Positions 37,047 to 45,620 of a DNA stretch of 64,000 nt are shown here, one piece after another; positions within the stretch are counted from its first letter, which is position 1; each line of letters begins with the position of its first letter. Source of the stretch: Bacillota bacterium (lineage in GTDB: Bacteria; Bacillota; Clostridia; Lachnospirales; Lachnospiraceae); the NCBI GenBank assembly GCA_023414875.1, contig JAEZMV010000025.1, positions 77,981-141,980 of the forward strand, in the 5' to 3' direction. Below the pieces are notes generated by a model. The model was not told the origin of the DNA. It made no database searches and saw nothing but the letters and a program-made list of their open reading frames with translations. A program made the translations under genes and the position numbers.

Positions 37047-38244
37047 AAATATTAGCTTAAAAGTTTTGTCCGTTATTCTTGCCGCCATCTTATGGCTTGT
37101 TATTACCAATGTGGATGATCCAATTAAGCATAAAACGTTCTATAATGTTTCGGTTGACATTTTAAATGAAGATGATATTTTAGCACTCAACCAAGTATAT
37201 GAGATAACCAGTGGGAAAACGATTGATTTTACCTTTGCTGCTCGCAGAACGGTCGCAGATAAAATAACGGTTTCAGATTTTAAAGTAACCGCGGACCTTT
37301 CCAAGCTATCGGATGTAAATGCTGTAAGTATCAACATTTCCTGTCCAAGGTATGAGGATGAAATTACAATTACCGATGGTATGAATGAGGTTATGAAGGT
37401 GGAGCTAGAAGAACTAGAGAGTAAATCCTATGCAGTAAATGTAGTACAAAAGGGCGAACCTGCTGACGGAAATTATGTATATAAAAAAGAAAGTAAAACA
37501 CTAATTACGGTTTCTGGACCTAAGAGTAAAATAGATAAAATCGGTGCTATTATTGCGGAGGTTGATGTATCTGATATGACGGGTAACTTCCAGTCATATG
37601 CAGAGCCGAAAGCGGTAGATAAAGATGGCAACACAATTGATGCTTCTAATTTAACGTTCAGTCAGGATACGGTACGGATAGATATTGGCATGTATCGTAC
37701 AAAAATAATTGACTTGACAATAAAGACAAAGGGTAAACCGGCTGATGGTTTTGTTAAGATAGGACAGGCGGAATATGAGCCGAAATCAATTGAGATTGCG
37801 GCAGAGGATGAGGTATTAAAGAATATTACAGAGTTTACGGTGACAGAAAGTATCGAAGGTGCTTCTGAGAATATAGTAAAGGAAATAAATCTTCAGGAAA
37901 AATTGGGAAGTGGCATTTTCCTGGTGGGTGATAATCAGTCGGTTGTTATTAATATCATAGTGGAGAAAGCGGTGACGAAGGAGGTCACAGTCTGGCCGAG
38001 AGATATCGCAATCAAAAATCTGCCGGAAATGTTAGAATTAAATTATCTTACTACTGGACCTATCACAATTAAGGTAATCGGGGCCAAGGAGGACGTTGAG
38101 GGTATCACAAGAGATTCTATTAACCCCGTTATTGACTTGCTTGGTAAAACCAGTGGTACATATTCCTTAACACTCGGGATAGATATTGAAGGCAATGCAA
38201 CTCTGGCAAACAATCCAGTGGTGAGTGTTCAATTAGTTCCATAA
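37027..38244 (+). CDS. cdaR: CdaR, YbbR-domain regulator of CdaA
   Basis: A 405-residue protein. One N-terminal transmembrane helix (ISLKVLSVILAAILWLVITN, ~9-28) is followed by extracellular YbbR repeats (at least three, each with an NVxxKGxPADG-like core, e.g. VVQKGEPADGNYVY and TIKTKGKPADGFVK). CdaR binds CdaA at the membrane and modulates its activity. Overlap with cdaA implies translational coupling. Confidence 0.9.
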   Translation: MKEKLTRNISLKVLSVILAAILWLVITNVDDPIKHKTFYNVSVDILNEDDILALNQVYEITSGKTIDFTFAARRTVADKITVSDFKVTADLSKLSDVNAVSINISCPRYEDEITITDGMNEVMKVELEELESKSYAVNVVQKGEPADGNYVYKKESKTLITVSGPKSKIDKIGAIIAEVDVSDMTGNFQSYAEPKAVDKDGNTIDASNLTFSQDTVRIDIGMYRTKIIDLTIKTKGKPADGFVKIGQAEYEPKSIEIAAEDEVLKNITEFTVTESIEGASENIVKEINLQEKLGSGIFLVGDNQSVVINIIVEKAVTKEVTVWPRDIAIKNLPEMLELNYLTTGPITIKVIGAKEDVEGITRDSINPVIDLLGKTSGTYSLTLGIDIEGNATLANNPVVSVQLVP

Positions 38245-38276
38245 ATACTTTTCTGACCAATGATAGGAGGTATCTC

Positions 38277-38555
38277 ATGGTAAGTAAGAAAATAGTAATT
38301 AAAAATCCTGCAGGATTACATTTAAGACCTATCAGCGTTCTGTGTAATCGTTCTATTGATTTTAAAGCTACGATCACTCTTAAAATCGGAAATAAATCCG
38401 TGAACGCAAAAAGTGTGATAGGAGTATTGTCTGCATGTGTAAAACATGGGGATGAAATTGAATTAATATGTGAAGGTACGGATGAAGAAGAGGCACTTGA
38501 TATGTTAAGTAATATGATAGACAGTGGTCTTGGAGATGAGTTTATTAAAAAATAA
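38277..38555 (+). CDS. HPr-family phosphocarrier protein
   Basis: A 92-residue protein with AGGAGG before the ATG. It has the active-site motif AGLHLRPIS with His15 (phosphorylated by enzyme I) and Arg17, and the regulatory site NAKSVIGVLS with Ser46, the target of HPr kinase in Firmicutes. Both residues are at canonical positions, so it can serve in sugar transport and probably in CcpA-type catabolite control. The usual 88-residue form is extended by four residues at the C-terminus. It lies 32 bp after cdaR. Confidence 0.9.
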   Translation: MVSKKIVIKNPAGLHLRPISVLCNRSIDFKATITLKIGNKSVNAKSVIGVLSACVKHGDEIELICEGTDEEEALDMLSNMIDSGLGDEFIKK

Positions 38556-38629
38556 ACTTTGATAAGATACATTAGAAAAAAACAGTTAAAAAAGTTGTTG
38601 CGAAACAAAAATCATAGTGTTATAATTTA

Positions 38630-38688
38630 GGTCACTATCACAAGAAAGGGATATTTATTCATCTTTTCTAGTATAGTGGCCTTTCTTG
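38630..38688 (+). ncRNA. structured leader with interlocked stems upstream of leuA
   Basis: GGTCACTAT (38630-38638) can pair with ATAGTGGCC (38673-38681). CAAGAAAGG (38641-38649) can pair with CCTTTCTTG (38680-38688). The order A-B-A'-B', with A' and B' sharing two bases, means either a pseudoknot or two mutually exclusive hairpins. The remaining gap to leuA (38689-38955) shows no T-box signature or leucine-rich leader peptide. Confidence 0.4.
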
Positions 38689-38955
38689 CTATAATAAATA
38701 TTGAATATTTAAAATTCCAATAAATAATTATGCAATTATATATTAGAATTACATATAATCTATGAAACAGTATCCAAATAATAGATAGAAAAGATTTTTA
38801 ATTTTAAAATAGAAAGGATTGATGTAGTTGGGACTCGAGTAGACAATACAAAATTATTCATTGTTAAATTGTACAGTGTGATCTATCGACTCCGTAGTTA
38901 GTATGATGTATCTTCATGTAGTTGATAAAATCATATTAATTAGGAGGGTTTTTGT

Positions 38956-40623
38956 ATGTTAAATTTTAAAAGATATCAGAGAAATCCTATCGTGAATTTG
39001 CCTGACAGGCAATGGCCGGGAAAACAGATCGAAAAGGCACCGATTTGGTGTAGTGTTGATTTAAGAGATGGTAATCAGGCGCTGATTGAGCCTATGGTAG
39101 TAGAAGAGAAAATAGAATTTTTTCAACTGCTGGTAAAGCTTGGCTTCAAGGAAATTGAAGTGGGCTTTCCGTCAGCCTCCCAAATCGAGTTTGACTTTTT
39201 AAGGCAATTGGTTGACCGCAAATTAATTCCGGAGGATGTTACAATACAAGTTTTGGTACAATGCAGGGAACATTTATTAAAACGAACCTTTGAAGCTTTG
39301 GAAGGTGTAAAACAAGCAATTGTACACATCTATAACTCCACCTCCACCTTGCAAAGAGATGTAGTATTTCACATGTCCAAGGAGGAAATTACCAGAATCG
39401 CAGTAGAAGGAACAAGATTAGTAAAAGAATACGCAAAGGATTTTCCGGGCAAAATTATACTGGAATACTCGCCGGAAAGCTTCAGTGGAACCGAAGTAGA
39501 ATTTGCACTTGAGATATGTACTGCAGTTCAGGAGGTTTGGGAACCAACCGTCGAGGATAAAATTATCTTTAATCTTCCTGCAACAGTTGAGATGAATACA
39601 CCAAATGTCTATGCAGATCAGATCGAATGGATGAACCGTCACTTCAAGAATCGTGAAACCATCATTTTGAGTGTCCACCCTCATAATGACCGAGGTACCG
39701 GAGTGGCTATTTCGGAGCTGGCATTACTGGCAGGAGCGGATAGAGTTGAGGGAACCTTGTTCGGTAACGGAGAAAGAACCGGTAATGTTGATATATTAAC
39801 CTTAGCATATAATATGTTCTCCCAGGGAATTGATCCTATTTTGGAAGTGGATAATATTAATGAAGTAATTGAAGCATATGAGCGTCTTTGTAAGATGAAG
39901 GTTCATGAAAGACATCCTTATGCCGGTAAACTGGTATTTACAGCGTTCTCCGGCTCCCATCAGGATGCGATCAATAAAGGTATTAAGGCAATGAAGGAGC
40001 GCAACAGTGAGTTCTGGGCGGTACCCTATCTACCGATTGATCCTTCCGATATCGGTAGACAGTATGAGCCGATCGTTCGTATCAACAGTCAGTCCGGTAA
40101 GGGTGGCGTAGCCTTTATTATGGAGAATTACTTTGGCTTCAAGCTGCCAAAGGGTATGCATAAAGAATTTGCAGAGGTTATCCAGGCATTGTCTGAGAAG
40201 CAGGGTGAGGTTACACCGGAGCAGATTATGAATGAATTCAAGGTTTGTTATATGGACAGAAAAGAACCGCTGCACTTTAAGAAATGTAGGATAGAAGATG
40301 CTACAGACCGTGACGAAGCGAGCACCAATGCATTCGTTGTTTATACGGATCAGGGAGTAGAAAAATCCTTTGAGGCAACCGGAAACGGACCTTTGGATGC
40401 TGCATTAAACGGCTTACAAAAAGAGCTTGGAATACAGATTAAGATCCTGGATTATACCGAGCATGCTTTGGCTGGTGGTGCAAATGCCCAGGCGGCAGCT
40501 TATATTCAAATGCTGGATACCGTTAGCGGAAGGACCACCTTCGGTGTCGGTATCAGCTCCAATATTACCAGAGCTTCCATCCGTGCAATATTCAGTGCAT
40601 TAAACAGACTTAATATCAAGTAA
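38956..40623 (+). CDS. leuA: 2-isopropylmalate synthase
   Basis: A 555-residue enzyme that condenses acetyl-CoA with 2-ketoisovalerate, the first step of leucine biosynthesis. The TIM barrel starts with WCSVDLRDGNQALIEPM (~31-47, metal Asp and catalytic Arg) and contains LSVHPHNDRGTG (~238-249, metal His pair) and GERTGNVDI (~271-279). The C-terminal regulatory domain (~440-555) ends with GISSNITRASIRAIFSALNR. It belongs to the longer LeuA type also found in actinobacteria and fungi. AGGAGGG precedes the ATG. No other leu genes are adjacent; it has its own leader and terminator. Confidence 0.95.
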   Translation: MLNFKRYQRNPIVNLPDRQWPGKQIEKAPIWCSVDLRDGNQALIEPMVVEEKIEFFQLLVKLGFKEIEVGFPSASQIEFDFLRQLVDRKLIPEDVTIQVLVQCREHLLKRTFEALEGVKQAIVHIYNSTSTLQRDVVFHMSKEEITRIAVEGTRLVKEYAKDFPGKIILEYSPESFSGTEVEFALEICTAVQEVWEPTVEDKIIFNLPATVEMNTPNVYADQIEWMNRHFKNRETIILSVHPHNDRGTGVAISELALLAGADRVEGTLFGNGERTGNVDILTLAYNMFSQGIDPILEVDNINEVIEAYERLCKMKVHERHPYAGKLVFTAFSGSHQDAINKGIKAMKERNSEFWAVPYLPIDPSDIGRQYEPIVRINSQSGKGGVAFIMENYFGFKLPKGMHKEFAEVIQALSEKQGEVTPEQIMNEFKVCYMDRKEPLHFKKCRIEDATDRDEASTNAFVVYTDQGVEKSFEATGNGPLDAALNGLQKELGIQIKILDYTEHALAGGANAQAAAYIQMLDTVSGRTTFGVGISSNITRASIRAIFSALNRLNIK

Positions 40624-40636
40624 TTACTTTTTCTTC

Positions 40637-40664
40637 GGGGGGTGTTGTAGAACACCCCCCTTAT
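40637..40664 (+). terminator. terminator of leuA
   Basis: GGGGGGTGTT (40637-40646), a 4-nt loop, AACACCCCCC (40651-40660), then TTAT. The stem is strong although the T-tract is short. Confidence 0.8.
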
Positions 40665-40670
40665 CCGTGG

Positions 40671-40699
40671 TTGACTTGTATCAGTGGGAATGCTATAAT
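40671..40699 (+). promoter_or_regulatory. promoter of the teichoic-acid-type operon
   Basis: TTGACT (40671-40676), a 17-bp spacer, and a perfect TATAAT (40694-40699) with an upstream TG (extended -10). It starts 7 bp after the leuA terminator stem. Confidence 0.8.
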
Positions 40700-40746
40700 C
40701 CCTTTGATAACAACATATCGCAAGCAGTTTATTAAAGGGGATTTGA

Positions 40747-41523
40747 ATGAAGCAAATTATAAATAATTTTAAAAAATATAGATTTCTATTATCAGAATTA
40801 GTCATTAAAGATATTAAACTAAAATACCGTAAATCGTATTTAGGTATTTTGTGGACTCTGATCGAGCCATTATTGACTATGATAGTTTTAACCCTCGTGT
40901 TTGAAGAATTAAGAGGGGTTAAGGATCCGACCTTTCCGGTTTATGTATTAACCGGAAGACTTATGTATTCTTACTTTTCGAATGCAACCAAAGCAGCCAT
41001 GAAGTCCATTCGTACTCACGGGCAGATGATTAAGAAGGTTTATGTTCCGAAATACATTTATCCCTTATCATCAATTCTGTCGCAGTTTATTACCTTTATG
41101 ATTTCGATGATTGTATTGGTGGGTGTAATGATTTATAAGAATATTAAGCCTACCATCTATATGTTGGAGGTTTTTGTACCGTTATTAATTCTATTCGTTA
41201 TGGTACTGGGTGTCGGATTGATTTTAGCTACCATGGCTGTATTTTTCCGTGACCTGGAGCATCTGTGGGGAGTAGTACTGATGATCATTATGTACTGTTC
41301 TGCAATTTTCTATTATCCGGATATTATGGGAGCAGACAAGCAGTGGCTGCTGGATTTTAATCCGTTGTATGCAGTCATCTTGAATTTTAGAAATGCAGTT
41401 TTGTATGGTATACCTTTGGATGGGTTTGCAACCATATACTCCGGTGGCTTTAGTGTGGTATCATTAATCGCAGGAACTTGGATGTTCTACAAGAATCAGG
41501 ATAAATTTATTTTGAATATATAA
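40747..41523 (+). CDS. tagG: polysaccharide/teichoic acid ABC export permease
   Basis: A 258-residue ABC-2-type membrane protein with six helices and the TagG/RfbA-type N-terminus IKDIKLKYRKSYLGILWTLI (~20-39). It forms the export channel for lipid-linked wall polymer with the ATPase TagH encoded next. It is first in the transcript behind a strong promoter. The 88-bp gap to tagH contains one of the two-hairpin elements. Confidence 0.9.
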   Translation: MKQIINNFKKYRFLLSELVIKDIKLKYRKSYLGILWTLIEPLLTMIVLTLVFEELRGVKDPTFPVYVLTGRLMYSYFSNATKAAMKSIRTHGQMIKKVYVPKYIYPLSSILSQFITFMISMIVLVGVMIYKNIKPTIYMLEVFVPLLILFVMVLGVGLILATMAVFFRDLEHLWGVVLMIIMYCSAIFYYPDIMGADKQWLLDFNPLYAVILNFRNAVLYGIPLDGFATIYSGGFSVVSLIAGTWMFYKNQDKFILNI

Positions 41524-41529
41524 AAGACC

Positions 41530-41600
41530 GTGGTAAAATCAGATTTTTACGAGCAAATGTATGTCTGCGGTCAGAAGTTTGCAATCGTTGAAGAAAGGCT
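41530..41600 (+). repeat. intercistronic two-hairpin element, copy 1
   Basis: Hairpin 1 is formed by GTAAAATC/GATTTTTAC. Hairpin 2 is bounded by GCAAA (41553) and TTTGC (41579-41583). It ends AGAAAGG exactly 13 nt before the tagH ATG. Positions 41553-41600 match 42403-42448 at roughly three quarters of sites. Confidence 0.6.
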
Positions 41601-41611
41601 AAATAATAAGT

Positions 41612-42349
41612 ATGGGAAAAGTTGTGATTAAGGTTGACCATGTTGGTGTAAAATTCTTAATGAGTAGTGAGAAAGTGGACAACCTAAAGGAATATGTGAT
41701 TAAGAAATTAAACCGTAAGCTTAGTTATAAATATTTTTGGGCCCTGAAGGATGTTACATTTTCTGTTGAACAGGGAGATCGTGTCGGTATTCTGGGTTTA
41801 AACGGAGCCGGAAAAAGTACTCTGCTTAAGGTGATTGCAGGTGTTTTGAAAGCCACGGAGGGGAGCGTAGCGACCAAAGGGCGAGTAGTACCTCTTCTGG
41901 AGCTGGGGGCAGGCTTTGATGTTCAATATACCGGAGCCGAGAATATATATCTATACGGAGCCGTACTGGGTTATTCCAGGGATTTCATCAAGAAAAAATA
42001 TGATGAAATAGTTGAATTCTCAGAGCTTGGGGAATTTATCAACGTACCTATGAAGAATTATTCCTCCGGTATGAAATCACGTTTGGGCTTCTCGATTGCT
42101 ACCGTTGTAGATCCGAATATTCTGATCCTCGACGAGGTGTTTGCGGTTGGAGATGCAAAATTCCGTAAAAAGAGTGAAAAGAAGATTAAATCGTTATTTG
42201 CGCAGGGTGTTACTGTATTATTTGTATCCCATAACATTGAGCAGGTAAAAAATATCTGTAATAAGGCGATACTATTGGAGAAAGGTACCTTAGTAGCGCA
42301 GGGTGACGTAGAAGAGATCTGTAAGATTTATAAGGAAAAGATCAAATAA
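41612..42349 (+). CDS. tagH: polysaccharide/teichoic acid ABC export ATPase
   Basis: A 245-residue ATPase with Walker A LGLNGAGKST (~65-74), signature YSSGMKSRLGFSIA (~150-163, the SSGM variant typical of TagH/RfbB/Wzt), Walker B ILILDEVFAVGD and the His switch SHN. It lacks the long C-terminal extension of B. subtilis TagH and of Wzt-type substrate-binding ATPases, so it is a minimal motor. It works with the permease upstream. Confidence 0.9.
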   Translation: MGKVVIKVDHVGVKFLMSSEKVDNLKEYVIKKLNRKLSYKYFWALKDVTFSVEQGDRVGILGLNGAGKSTLLKVIAGVLKATEGSVATKGRVVPLLELGAGFDVQYTGAENIYLYGAVLGYSRDFIKKKYDEIVEFSELGEFINVPMKNYSSGMKSRLGFSIATVVDPNILILDEVFAVGDAKFRKKSEKKIKSLFAQGVTVLFVSHNIEQVKNICNKAILLEKGTLVAQGDVEEICKIYKEKIK

Positions 42350-42448
42350 GCTGCATCAAAGATGCAGCATGGGAGGTAGTGTGAAAGATAAATCTTTCAC
42401 ACGCAAATTTGTGCCTGCGGCCCAAAGTTTGCAGGTTACGAGAAAGGC
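42350..42448 (+). repeat. intercistronic modular hairpin cluster, copy 2
   Basis: In order: a GCTGCATCAAAGATGCAGC hairpin (42350-42368), GGGAGGT, GTGTGAAAGA/TCTTTCACAC, and GCAAA...TTTGC (42403-42432), ending AGAAAGG 13 nt before ATG 42461. The first module and its GGAGGT recur at 48101; the last module recurs at 41553. Confidence 0.7.
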
Positions 42449-42464
42449 ATGGATATTAATATGA
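42381..42464 (+). CDS. possible 27-codon leader ORF before tagD
   Basis: GTG 42381 follows GGGAGG (42371-42376) at good spacing. The 27-residue frame ends at TGA 42462-42464, overlapping ATG 42461 of tagD as ATGA. Its sequence (VKDKSFTRKFV...) has no known homolog and overlaps the hairpins. It may provide translational coupling, or be incidental. Confidence 0.3.
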   Translation: MKDKSFTRKFVPAAQSLQVTRKAWILI

Positions 42465-42850
42465 AAAAAGTAATAACTTACGGAACCTTTGATTTACTTC
42501 ATGTTGGGCATATTAATTTACTTCGCAGAGCGAGAGCCCTGGGAGATTATCTTGTGGTTGTTCTGTCATCGGATGAATTTAATGCAATTAAGAATAAGAA
42601 AGCATATTATGCTTATGAAGACAGGAAAATCATATTAGAAGCAATAAAGTACGTGGATGAAGTGCTTCCCGAGTACACCTGGGAACAGAAGATCGATGAT
42701 GTTGTAAATAATCAGATTGATGTATTTGTTATGGGTGATGACTGGGAAGGAAAGTTTGATTTCTTGAAGGATTATTGCGAAGTTGTCTACCTGCCAAGAA
42801 CAGAAGGAATCTCTACAACGAAGATTAAAACTGACTTAAATATGAAATAA
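42461..42850 (+). CDS. tagD: glycerol-3-phosphate cytidylyltransferase
   Basis: Makes CDP-glycerol from CTP and glycerol-3-phosphate, the donor for poly(glycerol phosphate) polymers. The start is placed at ATG 42461, giving MKKVITYGTFDLLHVGH, as in known TagD; ATG 42449 is only 1-2 nt from the AAAGG site. The 129-residue product has HxGH at His14/His17 (counting from this start), the conserved MGDDWEGKFDFL and the RTEGISTTKIK signature. It supplies the three glycerophosphotransferase-type proteins downstream. Its 3' end is tandemly duplicated (42824-42975). Confidence 0.95.
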   Translation: MKKVITYGTFDLLHVGHINLLRRARALGDYLVVVLSSDEFNAIKNKKAYYAYEDRKIILEAIKYVDEVLPEYTWEQKIDDVVNNQIDVFVMGDDWEGKFDFLKDYCEVVYLPRTEGISTTKIKTDLNMK

Positions 42851-42975
42851 TAAGAAGTATTCTACTATCATAGGGTTAACACTCTCTTAAGATAGTCATA
42901 TTAAAACTGACTTAAATATGAAATAATAAGAAGTATTCTACTATCATATCGTCAAAACTTTCTTATGATAGTCAT
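42824..42975 (+). repeat. 76-bp tandem duplication of the tagD 3' end
   Basis: Copies at 42824-42899 and 42900-42975 both contain the last seven tagD codons, the TAA stops, AAGTATTCTACTATCATA and a hairpin ending in GATAGTCAT. The first ~47 bp are identical; the loop regions differ. In copy 2 the stem ACTATCATA/TATGATAGT is intact and may act as a terminator. Confidence 0.9.
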
Positions 42976-43003
42976 ATTTCAATTGACATATTAATCAAAT
43001 CCT

Positions 43004-44221
43004 ATGAGAAAGACATGGGTATCATTTTATATGAAAAAGTTAATAAAAAAAGCTGCTAAACCTCCGATTATGGTAATCTACTATCTAATGATGCTTATCA
43101 ATCGGGTAAATAAAAGGGTAATACTCTTTGAAAGTAATCGCGGAAGGAATTACTCCGGAAATCCAAGATTCATTTATGAAGAGATGGTTGCCAGGGGTCT
43201 GGATCAGGTATACCAATGTTACTTTATACTAGAGGATGTTACAATCGAGCTTCCCGGAAAGGTAAAAAAGGTAAAAAGAATTAGTTTACCGTATTTTCAC
43301 CTGTTTGCTAAGGCCGGAATCTGGGTAAGTGATACTAGAATGCCTACTTACATAAAAAAGAGAAGGAACACGATTTACATTCAGACCTGGCATGGGACTC
43401 CATTAAAGAAGCTTGCGCTTGACATGCTTCAGGTATCGATGTCAGGAGAATCAAGCTTAGAGGATTACAAGAAGAACTTTAAAAGGAATTCTAAAACCTG
43501 GGATTATCTTTTGTCTCAGAATTCTTACTCCACCGAAATTTTTCGCAGAGCCTTTGCTTTTCAGAAGGAAGTGCTTGAAATAGGATACCCGAGAAATGAT
43601 CTTTTATTTCATCATAATAATTCGGAGGAGATCAATAGATTAAAGCAGAAGCTACAGCTTCCGACAGATAAGAAAGTCATTTTATATGCTCCAACCTGGA
43701 GAGATAATGAGCACTACGGTCCAGAGAGTTATAAATTCAGCTCACAGATCAATTTTTCTTATCTGAAGGAAAACTTGTCCAAGGATTATATCCTTTTAGT
43801 AAAAGCACACTATCTGGTTGGTGAGCAGATTAATACGGCTGATTATAAAGGCTTTTTATATCAATTTAATGCATCCTTTGACATAGCCGAGCTATATCTA
43901 ATTTCGGATTTATTGATTACGGATTATTCCTCGGTCATGTTTGATTATAGCATATTACGCAGACCGATGATATTTTACACCTATGATCTGGAACAATATA
44001 AGAATACCTTAAGAGGCTTCTATTTTGATTTCTTACAGGAAGCTCCAGGGCCGATTGTCATAACCACAGAACAATTAGTGGAGGAGATTCTAAAATGGGA
44101 TTTCAAACAGTATGAGGAGCGTTATCTCGTATTTATAAAGAAATATAATCATGCAGACTGTGGCGAAGCATCTAAAAAAGTTGTAGACTTAATAAGCTCT
44201 TATGGAGGAACTGAAAATTGA
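43004..44221 (+). CDS. CDP-glycerol glycerophosphotransferase-family protein
   Basis: A 405-residue protein of the TagB/TagF type: a membrane-binding basic N-terminus, then YIQTWHGTPLKKLALDM (~129-145), YAPTWRDNEHYG (~228-239) and LITDYSSVMFDY (~304-315), the conserved nucleotide- and phosphate-binding signatures. It transfers glycerol phosphate from CDP-glycerol to a growing lipid-linked acceptor. The start is uncertain: ATG 43004 lacks a clear ribosome-binding site and ATG 43031 (MKKLIKK) is an alternative. Its stop overlaps the next start. Confidence 0.85.
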   Translation: MRKTWVSFYMKKLIKKAAKPPIMVIYYLMMLINRVNKRVILFESNRGRNYSGNPRFIYEEMVARGLDQVYQCYFILEDVTIELPGKVKKVKRISLPYFHLFAKAGIWVSDTRMPTYIKKRRNTIYIQTWHGTPLKKLALDMLQVSMSGESSLEDYKKNFKRNSKTWDYLLSQNSYSTEIFRRAFAFQKEVLEIGYPRNDLLFHHNNSEEINRLKQKLQLPTDKKVILYAPTWRDNEHYGPESYKFSSQINFSYLKENLSKDYILLVKAHYLVGEQINTADYKGFLYQFNASFDIAELYLISDLLITDYSSVMFDYSILRRPMIFYTYDLEQYKNTLRGFYFDFLQEAPGPIVITTEQLVEEILKWDFKQYEERYLVFIKKYNHADCGEASKKVVDLISSYGGTEN

Positions 44222-45369
44222 AAACGATAGGATACCTGATTTTTTCCGGATTTTATTATATGTTTCGGTTGTTTTGCCCTGTGAATGCGAATAAAGTATT
44301 TGGAATTATGACACATGATGGCAGCAGGGATGGTAATGTCGGTGTAATGCTGGAGTATTTAAAACAGCAAAAGGAAGATTACGTGTTCCATACGATAAAG
44401 CATGAGGATCGTAAGAAGGTAAAAAGCTTTCATGTGATTGGTGGAAGGCTATCTTTCTTCTTAATAAAACCCTATCATCTGGCAACCTCGAAATATGTTC
44501 TGCTGGACAATGTGTTTTTACCTATGGCTTACATCAGGTTTCGAAAAAAAGTACGGATTATACAGCTGTGGCATGGAACCGGAACGATTAAGCGATTTGG
44601 GCAGGATGTGAATGTTGGGAAGCTGAAGCTTTTAGAAAAAAGGGCCAACAGCAGTATTACACATCTAATCGTGAATTCCATGGAAACGAAAACTCTGTAT
44701 GCGAAAGCATTTGGTGTGGAGGAGGAAAAAGTATTCATATACGGACTTCCCCGTACGGACTTATTTTTTCAGCCGGATAAAATAGATGAGAGAAAAAAGA
44801 AGTTTTATGAACAGTTTCCGGAGCTCATCGGAAAGAAACTGGTACTATATGCTCCGACGTTACGGGATCAAGAAATGGATCATCCAAAGCTTGCGCTAGA
44901 TTTAGAACTGTTTCATAGTAGATTACCCGAGGATTTTACTTGCTTATTGCGTATACATCCCTTCGTAGTGGATGCCTTTGAAAGGGATGGACTTTTGGGA
45001 TCTGCCAAGTATGAGAACAAGATCAGAAACTTGTCAACCTATCCTGATATCAATACACTGCTTTTAGTATCGGACTATCTTATTACTGATTATTCTTCGG
45101 TTATCTTTGAATACTGCCTTCTGGAAAAGCCAATGATTTTCTATGCTTATGATTTGGAGTTATTCTCTGATAGTGGGCGAGGTTTTTATCAATCCTATGA
45201 AGAATATGTTCCCGGCCCGGTAGTGGGTGATACCGAAGGTATTATAAAGCTGATAAAGGATAATTCCTTCGAGAACGAAAAGCTTCGTGCTTTTACGAAG
45301 AAAAATTGCCGGTATATGGACGGTAAATCAGCAGAACGTATCTATCAGAATATATTTAAGAATGCGTAA
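44218..45369 (+). CDS. CDP-glycerol glycerophosphotransferase-family protein (TagB-like)
   Basis: A 383-residue paralog of the previous gene. It starts at TTG 44218, overlapping the upstream stop (TTGA) with GGAGGA well placed, so it is translationally coupled. Signatures are IIQLWHGTGTIKRFG (~116-130), LYAPTLRDQEMDHP and LITDYSSVIFEYCL. The shorter length and LWHGTGTIK variant fit a priming TagB-like enzyme adding the first glycerol phosphate, while neighbours extend the chain. That division of labour is inference. Confidence 0.85.
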   Translation: MKTIGYLIFSGFYYMFRLFCPVNANKVFGIMTHDGSRDGNVGVMLEYLKQQKEDYVFHTIKHEDRKKVKSFHVIGGRLSFFLIKPYHLATSKYVLLDNVFLPMAYIRFRKKVRIIQLWHGTGTIKRFGQDVNVGKLKLLEKRANSSITHLIVNSMETKTLYAKAFGVEEEKVFIYGLPRTDLFFQPDKIDERKKKFYEQFPELIGKKLVLYAPTLRDQEMDHPKLALDLELFHSRLPEDFTCLLRIHPFVVDAFERDGLLGSAKYENKIRNLSTYPDINTLLLVSDYLITDYSSVIFEYCLLEKPMIFYAYDLELFSDSGRGFYQSYEEYVPGPVVGDTEGIIKLIKDNSFENEKLRAFTKKNCRYMDGKSAERIYQNIFKNA

Positions 45370-45391
45370 TCAGGATGTCATGTTTTCTTAT

Positions 45392-45419
45392 AAAAGAAAT
45401 CAGGGTCCTGATTTCTTTT
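45392..45419 (+). terminator. intrinsic terminator inside the polymer locus
   Basis: AAAAGAAATCAG (45392-45403) pairs with CTGATTTCTTTT (45408-45419). A new promoter follows, so the locus is two transcripts. Confidence 0.75.
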
Positions 45420-45534
45420 TATGAATATGCGTAATAAAATTATTACTTCGTGAATGCATTTGGTTTGTCAGTGAAAAGAGTGATTTTAAGGATGAATTGA
45501 GTAAATTTACCGTGCCTAGTTGTCTCAGTCAAGG

Positions 45535-45562
45535 TTGACTTTTATTCAATACGTGATATATT
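45535..45562 (+). promoter_or_regulatory. promoter of the second polymer operon
   Basis: TTGACT (45535-45540), a 16-bp spacer, and TATATT (45557-45562), ~60 bp before the ATG at 45621. Confidence 0.55.
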
Positions 45563-45620
45563 ATTATATGGATAAGAAACTACAAATTTGCATAATTTCT
45601 AAGGGGAGTTTGAGGACAAA

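Noticed and set aside
38556..38955. T-box riboswitch before leuA
   Set aside because: No AGGGTGG-type antiterminator bulge or specifier loop could be found.
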